From assembly GCA_022113835.1 (NCBI GenBank), contig JAILWY010000005.1, positions 3,428,501 to 3,492,500 of the forward strand: a stretch of 64,000 bases of DNA, given 5' to 3'. The position numbers and the translations under genes are program-made. A model generated the notes under the pieces. The model made no database searches, had not been told where the DNA came from, and saw only the letters and a program-made list of their open reading frames with translations. Below are positions 13,165 through 26,639 of the stretch, piece by piece. Each line of letters opens with the position of its first letter. Positions within the stretch are counted from its first letter, which is position 1. The stretch comes from Atopsyche davidsoni. Lineage: Eukaryota > Arthropoda > Insecta > Trichoptera > Hydrobiosidae.

Positions 13165-13545
13165 ATGAGCAGAATTACACAAAAATGTTACCTTAACCAG
13201 ATCAAAATGTTTTTTTTTGCAATTTGGCATCATGCGAACAGCAAATCTTTGTTCTCACCAACAAAGAACCAACAAACAAAACCTAAATCAAAAAAAACTC
13301 CAAAACTTAAGGCTGTGTTTTCAAAGTCTCGGAAGCCACTGAAAGTCCCAAGGTCACACGTAAATCTTTCAGGAGTAAGAGTATTCTCGTGGTTGTGTTT
13401 CAGAAGCCTTTCTAGTACCCGCGCTACCTTTAGACAAGTAGTCCAGTTCAAATTAGCACTCAAAATATATTATTATATTATATATTATACGTTTATTCTC
13501 TTTTCACTGTCTCTGTTCTTCCATCTTGTTAAATTGATAAAATGA
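13165..13545 (+). CDS. Hypothetical 126-residue ORF, basic with hydrophobic C-terminus
   Basis: This is one of the longest ATG-initiated frames in the window. The middle (about residues 32-66) is rich in Lys, Ser and Pro (KPKSKKTPKLKAVFSKSRKP). The last 26 residues are strongly hydrophobic and Tyr/Phe/Leu-rich and could be a single membrane segment close to the C-terminus. The segment 13240-13450 is GC-richer than its flanks, but the hydrophobic tail is encoded by AT-rich DNA of the kind that gives such frames by chance. No family is recognised and no TATA box or consistent splice sites support it. A chance frame over a conserved island is as likely as a gene. Confidence 0.15.
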   Translation: MSRITQKCYLNQIKMFFFAIWHHANSKSLFSPTKNQQTKPKSKKTPKLKAVFSKSRKPLKVPRSHVNLSGVRVFSWLCFRSLSSTRATFRQVVQFKLALKIYYYIIYYTFILFSLSLFFHLVKLIK

Positions 13546-13549
13546 AAAA

Positions 13550-16500
13550 AAAATCTAAAATTTGTACGAATATAACGCAGGCTTCTTACAATATGATATT
13601 TACTATACTTTAAATTTTAATAAATAACCAAAGGATTTTAAGAAAAGAAAATCGTTGTCTTTTGGCCTTTTGAATGATTATATTTGTCTCTTACAAATAC
13701 TTTGATATATGCATTCTATAAACATACAATTGATGAGTATTCTTTTTTCTGCTTTTATTCACATTAACTTCGACTGTTGCTTGTATTTTGTGGTAGGTTA
13801 TTTACTCTTTAACAATAAAACTTCATATCTAATAGTAAAATATCATTTGATAAATTGATAATTTTACTTTCAAATATTATACAAAAGAAATTAAATTATC
13901 TTAGTAATTTGTGCCAAGCTACACAGGCCAGCCTATAGTGGTAGCTGATATATGATTTATTATGTGACGCATTAGAAGGGTGGGGAAACTGGGATGGGGG
14001 AGGAGGGGTGGATTTCAGCTGAAAGATAATATGAAGCGATCTTTTTTCAGAAATAATATTTGGCTGCAAACACGTTCCAGAATCACGTACTGCGCGAATG
14101 TTTCAGGTAACTTTGTTTCTGTTATCGATGTTTTCAAATCCACTTTGAAATGTTTTCATATTTTTGATTTGGATTTATTTTACCATATATATATAATAAT
14201 AAAATATGCTTTTGTTACTTCTCAAAAAACTGTGAATAGTACAAATATAACTTAAATCATACAAATTTACCTTCTTAAGTAACATTTTTAATTTATTAGT
14301 ACATATTTTTTTATTAGATTTTTCGTCTTAAACGTAGGAAAACTATATAATAATTATATTGATATTTCAATGTGAAGATTGGCAAAATACATATCTTTAG
14401 TGTCGCTCAAATGTTTGAGTTGAGTTTATGTTTATAAAGTTTATATCTGACTTATAAATATACCTTTCCAAAGATTTTAAAAAATACATATGAATTAAAT
14501 CTATAATTTTTTGTCACTCTTTTATTACATACCATAAAAGTGAAATAAATATTTGATTATAAAAAAGAAAAAAAAAAGTTTCATTAAACATATATCCTAT
14601 ACTTTATTCATCAGTAATACCTAAGCCTGTTTTTAGAATATTATTTTTTCACAAATTCATAAACTCATCACAACACGAATAAAATTGTATTTTTTTCTCT
14701 CTCAAAAGATAACTAGCAGATAATACATTGAAGTTTTGCAAATTGTACATATTTTTTATTAAATGATCTAAGACTATAACGAGCTATATTCTTAGAAGAA
14801 TAACAGCTTTAAAAACTAAATAAACATTTTTCATGCAACCTTCTTAAAACACGCAATCTTCTGTTTTAATGTTCACTCATTTGGCATAATCTAATTCTCC
14901 GAAAATATCGCAACAAAGAAACACATCCTTGAGCATTAATTCGGATAAATATAAGACACATTTGTCGAAGTCATTGTTCGAAAATATTTTATCAAACAAA
15001 TTTTAAAAATTTGTTATTTATAGCTAAATTCATTGACAGTTTATTATCAATTGTGAGATGAAATTCTCTTGTTACACGTAATTGCAAGTCTTCAGATTCT
15101 TAAACATTTTTTTTAAAGACACAAAATACCAATAAAATTGTGATTTCCTCTCTTTCGCTTGTTAACTTAATAAAATTATTTTGAAAAATATGTTTGTAGC
15201 CTATATATTATCTTTCGATTTTTTTTTAAATCGGTGTTTAAATATTTATTTCAGTACCTTATAGTATCATTTATATAAGATATTTTTGCTTGACACATAT
15301 TTTGTATTTTAATTTTTGATAAAAATGTGCAAACCGGTTTGTCTTCTAAATTTCCAACAAAGTCTAGATTTAAAGAACTTTATTCTTTGAGCAGGAAATA
15401 CCATGCAGGGGTCTTAACATTTGTTAAGAACATAAAGTGTGCCTTTTTACGAGTAGAGCTAATCCTTGTTACAGTCGGCTCCTTCGCTTAGCACTGGACA
15501 CACTAAAAACTAAAGATTCCTATCAGTTTGTATGAAACTTCCCACATGTGTGATATAGACTGTATAAATTAGGGTATTTATGGTGCCTTTTGAGAGTCTT
15601 CAGCGTAACAGGAATAGAACCACTTAAAAATTAATGAAATAAATTTTTAAAGGATATTATAATGTATTGCCACAAGAATCCAAAAAAATAAAGATTATTT
15701 GTGAATACTTAAATTAACTGTGTGACTGAAATGAGACTACAATGTCTTAATTCTACTTGTTTTTGCAACCAGTTGGGCTTTGAAGGTATAACCATGATAT
15801 GTAGATACCAACTAATAATACTGGAGAACTCACTTACATAAAAATTAAAAATAACTGAGTTATTCAATTACGCCTTATATAAATAAAAATACCTTATAAA
15901 AATATTTGATGTTTATTTTACAATTTATACACAACGTATTTTATAAAAATAATTTCTTAAATATGAATTAAATTGAAAGTATACCTTGGTCTGACTTGAT
16001 GCTTATCATCGTTTTTGAAAAATATTTTTTTTTATAGCATCACCTAGAATAAATAATTTGGGTCATATATGAATCGTGATTTAATTACTGATACGTTATA
16101 TGTGGTTCTGAAGAAAAGTCACATACGAAAAAGCATTTTCTAATTATCTCTTATGGGAATTGCGTATATTTCTATGGGTACACTTCCTCATTGGGTGCGC
16201 TCAGTGACGATTGTGTACAGATGCAATACAGCAACGTGTACTACATCCAATCTCACATGATCACACCTAGTCTCACACTCGATAATTCTATAAAATTATA
16301 TAAGACCTATTGGGCAAATTACAATTTTATTCACCGGGAAATAATATTCCATCTAATATTTTCACTTAAAAGAAAGCCATCTTCAGAGTCGAACTATTGA
16401 CCTGAGCAATTGAAATCTACACAACAAGCCTCTTCCAGTATTTGCAAGACGATACGGCAATTCTGTAGAAATGAAAACTTAACTGACATTTGCAGTCCAA

Positions 16501-19500
16501 CAGTTACCCAACCACTCTCCATTTTCAATTGAAACTAAAATTATACAGTAATTTTTGTAAGGCTTGTATTTGCGCGTTTCCATGTACACTTCTTGTTCAC
16601 TTCTTACGGCTCTTGAGAAATCAGGGAGCTCAAAATGCAGTCCATGTGACATGCAATTCCGAATAATTATAGATTCGATGCAATTATACGATCTCTGTAT
16701 TTAAAAACTCATTATCTTGGTAAATAAAATGTACAATTTGGTTACTTTAAAGAATATTTTTTCTTGCGTAATATAAATAATCTATAATTATACCTGAAAT
16801 AACCACACTCTTTACGCCAACTGGTTAAGCGATTGTCTCATTTATGTAAACAGATTTCTACACCCACGATATAATCCTATAAAAAAATGACAATCATATA
16901 GTTTCTCTTTACACTCAAACAATCGTATGTATTATTGAATCAATTTTGTATTATAAAAAACCTCTATCAAGTTTTCCCTTGTCTCGTGCTTATTTATAGA
17001 TTAACATAAACAATGAATGAGTTGTAAAGAAAAATGATTTTACATTTTAAAATAATAGTTTGTATTATATTTTATTATACCCTAGTACGTTTATTGTATA
17101 TTCTTCATGTGTATAAACCAACCTAAAAAAGCTTAAAAATGACATTTAGTATATTTCTGTTGATACTACAAGCTACAGTAATTTATGAGAAATACTAACA
17201 AAGTAAAAAAAAATGAAATTTAGATATTTCTTATTTTCATGAGCCCTGTTTGATTCACAGTCAGAAACGGTTTCTCTGAGAAAACATTGCAAAACAGAAG
17301 TGAGAAATTCTTCTCTAGCCTCGTTCTTACTTCTCTACACCACTCAGCTGCACCAATTCTCATTGTACTTCCTCTTCACTCGTGTTGCCTGGGAGCATGC
17401 AGCTGCTATACAACGCTTGACATTATTCGTGCGTTACTTCCTGTAGTTACATGTAATTTATTCATTTGCTGGCACACAAGGAATTATTATTTTCTGTTTA
17501 TTATAGTCATATTAGTATTTATTCCAGGTTGTAGGAAGGGTTGTGCGGTTACATGCTAGTGACGTAAATAAATGTTCAAAATATATAATTACAGTATTTA
17601 GAGACAAGCCAAAGAAATAAAAAAAAATAATAAACCTGAAGTTCCAAAAGGCAGTTTTCTTTGAATAAAAGGTGCTCTGAATATCAATGTATATTTGCTA
17701 TATATTTACTCATAATATCTTAATTCAAATAATGACATTATTATATCTTAAAACTAAAATCATCGATTTAATAAATTCTAAACTTTTATTTCCATAAGTC
17801 ACCATTTTAATTTTATTGTTAGTACCAAATCCTATGAATTAATTTCTTTCAAAATAATGGCTATTTCAACGTTTTTCTATGACTGCATTAACACATTGTA
17901 TTCTGAAATAAAAAATAACAAAGACGAAATAGAAAGAGTAATCGAAATGAAATTTCGACCAGCTATTTTTTACTGCTCATATTTTATTTAAATAAATTAA
18001 AAATTGGTTAATAGGCTGTCACTTAATAAGTCAAAACTTCATAAGGAAACACGTCTAGAAAACTAAAAAGGATAAATCGGAAATGATGGTGATTTCAAAT
18101 TATAAATATTTCGCCCACATTTTTATCCTCATAAAATGTAATAAATATATTATAATATAAGTCACCCATTCAATGTTATATTTTAATTAAATATTATCTT
18201 AATTTTATAAAATTGTCATTGAAATTTATCTTAACTGGAAATTTTTTCAATAAAATTATTTTTCGACATTGAAAACTTATAACATTATTTAGTCTAAGAA
18301 TATAGTTTAATAAAATCAATCAAAAAAGTGGAAAAAATACAGTTTTAAAATTATAAAAAGTGATGGCGATTCTGCCCATCTTCGATATTTTAAGGATTCT
18401 CTTTAATAATTATGATTCGAAAGATTTCAATTAAAATTGTTGTCCCCTTAAAACAACCTCCGCTTAATATTGATAACTGAAAGGTAATTGGTAAAAGTGC
18501 ACATTTACGTTTTTTATGTTTTTGTGTTTTTATGTTTTAATTGGTATTCTATTGCTTATTATTAATTTATTTGTGAATAATAAAATACCAGCAGTTTTTA
18601 GATCCAATAAACCGACAAGCAATAAAAAAAAAACAAATAGCAAACTACTTATTGTTTTATTTGTTGGATAGAACGTTAAGAGTATAAATAAATCGTGCGG
18701 CAATAATTAAATATTTTTATAAACATACAAGTCTATTTATTCCAATGTTTACAGAGGCGTCTTAGTTTTAAAAGTATCACATGAATTCTCCACTAATTAA
18801 GTTATTCCAAGTCGTATCAGATCAAAACTAAAAAAATAATTAGAAATTCTTTAATATTTAAGAAGCAACATATAAAACTTTTTAATATGACCAATTCCCA
18901 GACGGCCTTTGAATCACAACCGCTTGACAGATACAATTAATATAAACTTCATACATAATGTGCGGTCGGAAGGGACGAGCTGTCTTTTTTTATATAGAAG
19001 CAAGTGTTCCTGGAACTGAATCCAACCACCTCACCTGTGTCAGCCAAAGGTGAGAAGACTCGTAAAAACACGATTCTTTAAATGCTTCCAATTTGACATT
19101 GATATTCGTTAGTATTTTTTTCTTAGAAATTTGTCGATTTGATTTTTAGGAATTTATGTCAATGTAATTATATGTGACTATCTCTATAAACTTGACTAAA
19201 TGAAAATTTATTAAATCAATAAAATTATTCAATTTATGTGCAATGATACACTCTAATAATAAATAGTAAAAAAAGTGAAAATCACTTGCTTAAAAATAAA
19301 AATATATCATGGTTCAATAAATAATTATAAAATATAGTAAAAGATAACATCTTTAGTTTTTTTTTTGTTTTACACGTTTTGAAGTGATCAGTATAGTTTT
19401 ACCAGAAAAGGGTTGCGAATAAATCGTCGTACTGACCTTGAAAATGATCTTAGAGACCTCCGATTAATAACCGCGCCGAAAGGTCTTCCCAGGACCTGAT

Positions 19501-22230
19501 GGTCAAAATAATTGGATACAGCACAGGTTTTTTTCTTCCTTTTTTGGTAGCACTCCAACTAATTTGAAAGATAGCATATGTTAGCTTCATTTTGGGAAGC
19601 AATTTTGAATTTTAAAACTGTCCGCAAAAATTATTTGAGTATTTTTCGTGGCGTCCTTAATTTTAAATTTTGAAAAAACTCACCTCAATTACATTGACAC
19701 TGAGAAATATAATTAATATAAGTATATATGAGATAAATTGTGGATCTCCAGCTAGTTAAATTTCAAAATGGTGCTCTCAACACAAAATAAAACAAAATTT
19801 CATCACATTTTTTAATTCCTTGAAAGTAGATCTAGTACTAAGCCCAAAAAGTTAATACCACATCAATATTTATATTTTACTGTTTAATGATAAGAATAAC
19901 ACATCTATATCAACATTATAATACAGGTAAAATCCAATGCGATCTGCATTTAAAATAATATTATTTGCTACTTTCATAATGGCTAGTTTATTATAATGAT
20001 TAACTAATCAAATTAAGAAATTTTCGATAGGTAAAATTCCAATGGTGGTTAAAATGCATAGATTTTAAACAACATTAATTTTCCTTAAAGTTACATCATT
20101 TGCAATTCGGTCTGAAAAATACGAAACAATTAACGTTTCCTGTGGCAAAGGTTCTTCTTTTCTGCGTACTAATTTTGGTCAAGGTGTGGGAATTTCCACG
20201 AATTGGCGACAATTTTGCGTCGTTTACCCAATTCCGTGACAGTATAACTTGTGTTTATGTGACCACTGTATTTTTAGCGATGAAACAGATATCTTGAGGT
20301 ACTTACCTACAAGGCTGAAGCCATTATGAAGAGTGTTTTTTATTGATTCTAGAAATTCTGTAAATAACCTAAGTCAAATGCTGGGCATTGCTGCGTTATG
20401 TTGACGTCATACAGCACTCCTTTGCGTACAAAGAAAACATTTTTATCTGCTTATGGTATAAGAAAACTGCCCTTTGTTAGTGGTATTTCAAAACCAATGC
20501 ACACAAAAGAAAATAGTAAGTATTATACCTGGAAAAAAATAAAAAAATCTGTGTTTGTACAACGTTTTCAGAACCATAAGTCGCTTTTAACTCCAACTTA
20601 CCTGTATTGAATAGGAGCTATATGATATATCGTATTCGCGATATTGAACTTACTTTCAGTTCTGGACCAATTAGACATCCCTTATATAAATTAAGTTTCA
20701 AATTTATGATATGTATTTTTTTGAGTGTGTTTACACAAAAAACCCAGTATCAAAAATAGAAAACATATTTTTTTTATGTAAGCATTGATACAAATCCAAG
20801 ATCCAAAAATTCAAATTCTTATTTTCTATAGCAAAACTCGCACAATGCAATATTTAAAATATACTGAAATTTTCTTTATTTTGAAAATATGAATCAAAAC
20901 TACTTGATGATATTTGTTTTCAATGACTTAACAACTTTTATACTACAAGTATAGGTGAGATCAACCCTGAGACATTAAAATTGTATGTATAGATTACCTA
21001 AATATCCGCATTCTAGAATAGTCATATAAAAATTTCTTTCATTTTTAGCAGGTGCGTGAAACAGAAGACACAGTTGAATCAAAAATATAATGACGCTTGG
21101 AATATTTCCCTAATTAGTTTTACCTGAGTATTTTATCTACCTGAACTTTAGCTGTAAGCGAGTGTTTGTGTATGTGTCCACACTCGCAAAGGTGTTCTAA
21201 GAAATTGTTACACTCGGTACAGCGTCCTTATCAAAAATCAGCCATAATAAAAACAAACGAGCTCATCGTGTCAGTTAAGATGGCATCAGAATGATGAAGC
21301 AATCTTTTTATGTTTATTTTTTCAAAGAAATTTTATTTTTTGTTGCGTAATAAAATTTGTTTGTTCTTTAAATTCCCTCTTTGTATCAACTAAAACCTTG
21401 CGTTTTAACCGAGCAATTAGTTTTAAATTGCAACTAAATAATATGTATTTTTTTAATGGTTGGTTTTACAAAACATAAACAATCATTCTGTAAATTTAAA
21501 TAAATTTTAATTATCATATGTTATGAGGTTGTATGTAAACTGCCATATAATGAAGTTTCGTCAATTAGGATGTTTGGTTTTAAATTTTATCATAATAAAG
21601 AGTGACTGCTTATTTTTATTAATAAACTCATTTCTAATTCTCAAATAATATAAAAAGCATCGTCGCATATAGGTGATTTAAAAAAAAGATAGGATCATTG
21701 GTATCGCGTACTAGCAAATCAAAACTCAAGAACAATTCGGCCATTTTATATATTACATTTACTTAATAAATATATATTTATTTTAAAAATAATTAATTAG
21801 ATTAAGTACATTTGAAAAAATGTATTTAATCATTATCAATCAATCAAACCTGTATAGGCAAAATCGTACTTCCTGTGAGACGGTCTTCACAAATATCAAT
21901 AATATAAAAATATACGTTTTATATTTCTCTGTCCTATCATTATGGCTAGATTGTTTGTACATAGGTCCACATTTATGATTTTAAACATCATATGCATAGT
22001 TTACCTTTGGGGTTTTTGTCACTGACGCTATTATCTAACGATCTAACCATCGCAAAACACCTCAGTATTTAAGTATACCAGAACTTACTCTGATATTATA
22101 AGTCACATATCAAATGCATACCAATGGTACTCAATTCAAAATTGAGTCCTGATAGTAAGTTCAGGTGCTCGACGTTAAGGCTGCAATCTTATTTTTTGAT
22201 ATAATAAAGGCCTTGAGTAGACTTATATTG
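13550..22230. other. Long AT-rich spacer (about 8.7 kb)
   Basis: Reading through gives no convincing gene, RNA gene or complete mobile element. Small GC-richer patches occur near 13975-14110, 16150-16420, 17290-17420, 18960-19070, 19410-19510 and 20130-20290; none has a supported coding frame. The 90-codon frame at 17287-17559 and the 91-codon frame at 13980-14255 look like chance. A TGACCTTGA site (the reverse complement of TCAAGGTCA) lies at 19433-19441. Confidence 0.45.
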
Positions 22231-22244
22231 GTAAGACAGAGCAC

Positions 22245-23115
22245 GCATAAGGACATTTACCTCGATTGCCCTGGACACTAAATAAAAGATTGCGTGCGCA
22301 CGCACCGGTCGGCAGACGGCCCCGGGTCCTGGATATAATGCTCCCCCCTCTAACTACTGCCTCCGCCCCTGTGATTGCACGCCAGACCCGGATTGGGTTC
22401 TGCAACCGAGGGCACTTGCGAACCTGGGAGCGGCTCTGTAACAGGTGACAGTGGTGCCCTATAGTTGTACCTTCAAAACAATATTCTTAACGTAACATAT
22501 ATATATATACATATCCACTGTCCGACACCCTCCAGGACAACCTGATTGCGCTTGCAATGGAGGCCTTCCAGAAACTCATGACTCCAGGTTCGAAGAAGGA
22601 GAAAATAAGGGACACCGTAGCAATGATCCCAAAGCTCCTGTCATTCCTCCTCGCCCCGTAAATAGCGCCCCCACAAAAAAAACCTGCGGACGGTGATCCG
22701 ACGGTCCGTCCAATCTTCACTTACGCCTGCCCCATCTGGGCATACATCCCATCTGAGAAACACAAGCCTCTCCAAAATAAAATCCTCCACTAGGCACTCA
22801 ATACCCAAAATGCCCAGCTCCACAGAGACACCAACACCAAAACGATCCAAGAGGTCGTCATCACCACCTCGCACACTCCTTCCAAATCTTCACCCACTTA
22901 GTTCCAAGCTCCTCAATCAACACCTTCTTCGAGTTCAACCTCGAGAACTGCCTCCACAAAAGAGGCCAAAAGCCACCCTCCCCCCACCCTTCCATTACCA
23001 AACACAATCCCACGGTGACACAAGTCACCCAGTCATTTTGAAGGCACTGAAGGAAAATCTTCCTGTTTCGCCGAAAGAGCCAAATACAACTAGACTAGAG
23101 ACCAAATGTCTTTGT
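22245..23115 (+). other. C-rich block with open frames, possible decayed retroelement ORF
   Basis: Base composition shifts abruptly to about 50% or more G+C with strong C bias on the plus strand, then returns to AT-rich DNA. Successive plus-strand frames are open: about 22266-22443 (GC-rich, Arg-rich), about 22515-22661 (a helical, hydrophobic stretch ending MIPKLLSFLLAP then TAA), and 22801-23121 (from an ATG; Pro/Ser/Thr/Lys-rich, starting MPSSTETPTPKRSKRSSSPP). Low-complexity Pro/Ser/Lys-rich segments next to a hydrophobic helix are seen in ORF1 or gag-like proteins of non-LTR retrotransposons. No zinc knuckle or reverse transcriptase motif is visible, so the assignment is weak. An imported or recently inserted segment is an alternative. 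Confidence 0.3.
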
Positions 23116-23119
23116 CAGA

Positions 23120-23755
23120 TTTAAAACATGAAGTCAAAAAATATATTGGCTATTGTGAAAATTAAACTATTTGTTAGGATATTATTAATATAACAGTGAA
23201 AAAATACGTGTTTAAGAAAGGACACACTTATCGTTGTATCCCTGTGTATTTTTTTTAAACGACCGGCATCAGCAACCGCCACCGCAATTTGCATCTGCGG
23301 ATAAAAGTTAAAATATTCCAAATGAAATTCCATCATGCTACTTTGCAAACTAAAAATTAGAATTCACGTTTTATTTTTATTTTAGTATACATTGCTTATT
23401 ATACGCACGTATAAAGAAACCAAGTAGTGTTTACAGTGTACATAAAATAAAGAAAAACCTACATTGCTGCATTTTAAAATTAAAGGTTTTGAATGACTGA
23501 AGTGTGAAAAGTTATTACTGTCTTAGTAAAAAAACTCGCTGGAGTCTCAGATTTAATACATCAATGTTAATTTTACCACTTTTGTCATTTAAAATTATAT
23601 TTTATTTTGTACTTGACCAGAAACACACCAGAAGGTAATGTACATTTTTGTGTGCCTGCCAAAAAGGTTTTATGGACTACAAATGCGGAAGTGCTCACAG
23701 CTATTTTACTCTCCATACTTGTTTTCTGGATGTAAAGTAATGCAGATTTAACAAT
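23120..23755. other. AT-rich spacer
   Basis: No gene recognised. A short frame starting at 23107 (MSLSDLKHEVKKYIGYCEN, then stop) continues out of the C-rich block into AT-rich DNA and is too short to support. Confidence 0.4.
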
Positions 23756-23900
23756 TCTGTCGTAGATATTCAGAAATAGTAGGTGTTGTGCTTCATAAAA
23801 TTTTCAGTATCCCGACTATTTCGGTCGCCGTGCTGAGACCTTCTTCAGGGATTCTGACATTCTGAAGGCTAAGTTTTAGGAAACTTGAAGCAGTTCAACA
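23755..23900 (-). mobile_element. Penelope-like element fragment
   Basis: On the minus strand this segment reads CTGAAGAAGGTCTC, then an ACCGAAA block, then TCGGGATA. This is the arrangement typical of the terminal repeats of Penelope-like retroelements. No reverse transcriptase or GIY-YIG endonuclease frame is adjacent, so only a terminal-repeat fragment appears to remain. It contains the hammerhead motif annotated separately. Confidence 0.5.
23811..23852 (-). ncRNA. Hammerhead ribozyme motif, Penelope type
   Basis: Reading the minus strand, the core CTGAAGA (23848-23842) is followed by a stem II of GGTC (23840-23837) paired with GACC (23826-23823) across a 10-nt loop. GAAA follows (23822-23819), then TAGTC, which gives the GUC cleavage triplet, then GGG pairing back with the CC/T before the core for stem I. 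Stem III would be only two weak pairs. That is the reported habit of Penelope-type type I hammerheads, which work best as dimers. All invariant core positions (CUGANGA, GAA, GUH) are present. Confidence 0.5.
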
Positions 23901-23904
23901 CCAA

Positions 23905-24895
23905 ATCAACTCATAGCAACGCCTGCCAAAACCTACAAACATATTTATAATGTGTTTCAGTAACTATTCATTTATTCACAGGCACTTCTAGATTCCGATC
24001 GCGCTCGCTATCAGCATCGGTAAAGGTTTCTGATTTAATCGCCAACAAAGAAAACCGCAAACACATTCCGTGCAGATCTCACTCGGTTTTATTTTAATTA
24101 TTTCTGTCTGGTTCTCATAAATAATAACGCCGGTATGTGCCAAGGCGTACCCAAATAGCGTGCGTCCTATAAAGAAGCATTATAGGAACGAGGGGGGTTC
24201 AAGACTTCACTGTGAATTTTACGAATATATTATATTAATTAATCGCGTTACTAACTAAATATTTCACTAACTATCACTGACTGGGGTATAAATATAATAT
24301 AATATCTTTTCAAACGCGTCATGACAATATATCTTTAATTTGTTCATTCAAGCATTTAAATGCGATGTGAAACAGAAACCTTCAACTTGATAGAAAAATA
24401 ATGCTTTATACAAAATATGACTGAGGCAAAAAAAATATAATTTAAAATAAACAACTGTTTTGCCACAATCATCAAATTGAACAGTGCTTTTTAATGAACG
24501 GTTTAATTATGAACTGCGTTTACTTTTCATACATAATACCTTATTAATTAGAGCACATACGAGTGGATTTAAAATCGACCAAATTTTTTTAAGCTCATTA
24601 ACTTACATAAAGACAAACATCACATTATATCACAAACCAATCAGTTCAGGCTTGGAAGGCGATTATTATTTTTGGGTTAATTTATATTTGAAAAGACAAG
24701 GCCGAATAAAATAACTTATATTGTTCAGCTACGTTTTGTAGACATTCATGAAAATATTGTCTAAATATGATTAAGATTCACTGTTATAATTTGATCCACC
24801 CCACGTTTTGCCCTCCAGCAGTGGGAGCAGTCTGTTTTTTGCAAATTTTTGATGTTTAACCTCATCTCAGCACAGAAGACACGTGTGTTTAAATT
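23905..24895. other. Spacer with a weak GC-richer patch
   Basis: A GC-richer patch lies at about 23985-24190. The rest is AT-rich. No gene or RNA gene is supported. Confidence 0.4.
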
Positions 24896-24896
24896 A

Positions 24897-25185
24897 TGTA
24901 AAGTATATGTCCTCGCTGTTAAGGGGCAGGTCTTGAAACTACTCAAACGGAATTACGATTTAGTATTACCGTGTGGTTTACATAATTTATAACTTACTTT
25001 ACCGCGTATCTTAATATTAATTGCGTATCACTCAATGACCCATGTAAAGACCCACAATAACTGGACAAAACTTTTGTGTCAAACAAGTTATGATATGATA
25101 ATTTCGTTATTGTAAGTATAAAATCTCACTGTTAAGAGGCAAATCCTGAAACCACTTAAACTGAATTACGATTTCAATACCCATT
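24897..25185 (+). repeat. Pair of diverged direct repeats, about 70 bp each
   Basis: Copies at 24897-24970 and 25112-25180 share the skeleton CTGTTAAG-GGCA-TC-TGAAAC-ACT-AAAC-GAATTACGATTT. Spacing is about 215 bp. The phrase 'GAAAC..CT.AAC.GAATTACGATTT' resembles the conserved ends of several dispersed insect repeats. The family cannot be named from the sequence alone. Confidence 0.4.
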
Positions 25186-25844
25186 ACGATATAGCTTTAA
25201 AATAAAGCTTACAAACATAAAATTAAGTTCAAATATATAATTTAAAGTATTTATCGTTTGTTAACCGTGTGATTTAATTTACACCTTTATATATTTTTCA
25301 TTTACATTTATGCTAAAAGTTAAACATAAATGAATCTATAAAATATGTATGTAACATAGATTGCAAATCCCCATAGATGGATAATTGCTTCCTATGCATT
25401 TTATCACCACTAAACTCTTTACTGCATATTAAACGCTAAACCTGCTCACTACCTTGAGCACCGAGAAAATTATCTCGTTACTGCAGCTTCCCTTCCAATA
25501 CGTGGAATCTTGCCAAAACTTAACTGAGCCGTTTCCCATTTAGAATTTTTTTTTAATTTTACGTGGTGTCGTTGCAACCTGATTTATAAATATATTTTAA
25601 CTCAATATAGTAAAATAAATTTCATTATGATGAAAGTATTAATACGAATTTCATTTGTCTTCATCTTGTCATATTTTTATTGGCTTGTCAACTTTGAAAG
25701 TTTTTTTATGATTGTATTTCATCAAGCTTAGTTATTTGTTACAGTGTTATGTAATTTTTAAAAAATATTTTGATAATATTTGTTTTTGTATTTTGTAGTC
25801 CATAGTTTAAAAAGATAATTGATGCTTTAAGGCAGTTGCTTCCA

Positions 25845-26365
25845 GCCTTTTAATTGCCAGTCCATTACCTGGCGAAATCGTGTCATTTAATTAATTTAAT
25901 TGTCACTTTATTTTTCTGTGTCGAAAGTTTTTTTTTTTACTATTAATTATATTTACCTTTTTTTTATTATTTAATTAACGTCCATTTGCAGGGTAAAATA
26001 AAATCTTGAAGACGTTGATAAATTGGATAAAATGACGACTTTTCAAAACCAAAGTTTGTTAAAGATTTTTTTTTTTTATTTTTTAAATAATATATCGCAT
26101 ATTTAATCTTTTAATTCCAATTTTACATGTTTAGGCCTCTTGAATAAGGGACATGACGAATCTCCAAATTCCTACTCTTCAATCGGAAAAACACATATTT
26201 ATCATATTAATAGTAAATTTATAAGAAATAAAAATATATTTTGTTCGGAAGAAGTGATGTATCAAACTTTTTGCATTTAAATTTTTTTGATTGGTGCAGT
26301 CGATTTTTCGCAAAACGGACAAAAAAGTGATCAAAAAAACTCAATTATGGAACCTAGACCCTTAA
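25845..26365 (+). mobile_element. TTAA-ended MITE, copy 2 (left end lost)
   Basis: The internal sequence (about 25852-25925 and 26060-26180) matches 60133-60205 and 60485-60640. The right terminal arm (26283-26361) is the near-exact inverse of the left arm at 60055-60132 and ends ACCTAGACCC directly before TTAA (26362-26365). The left terminal arm is missing and the sequence there is unrelated. This is a truncated or rearranged member of the family at 60051-60692. It has no coding capacity. Confidence 0.6.
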
Positions 26366-26639
26366 GAAGTATCGATGTATATCATATAATAAAACGTTTT
26401 GTTCAGTTATGCAATACTTTTGCTTAATTTCAATATGTTTCATTTCACAGCTCTTATATGAAAACTGTTGAATACTTCACAGTAAAAATTTTTTTTTTTT
26501 TTAATATTTTGGAGTTAATATATAAACTGATTTGCAAGTATTGACCTGAAGAAATGTTCCGAGTAAAATATAAATATTTTAAAAATAATAACAAGCATAT
26601 TGTATCCAAACTTTCATGGCGTAATTTATCACACTCACT

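Noticed and set aside
13230..13463. 77-codon minus frame opposite the 126-codon ORF
   Set aside because: Starts at TTG and overlaps the longer ATG frame; no independent support.
18590..18675. Imperfect inverted repeat with ATCCAATAAA/TTTGTTGGAT
   Set aside because: Short, interrupted and AT-rich; not distinguishable from chance.
22088..22166. Inverted GAACTTACT..AGTAAGTTC around an ACTCAATT/AATTGAGT palindrome
   Set aside because: Arms too short and uneven, and no flanking duplication; not enough to call a MITE.
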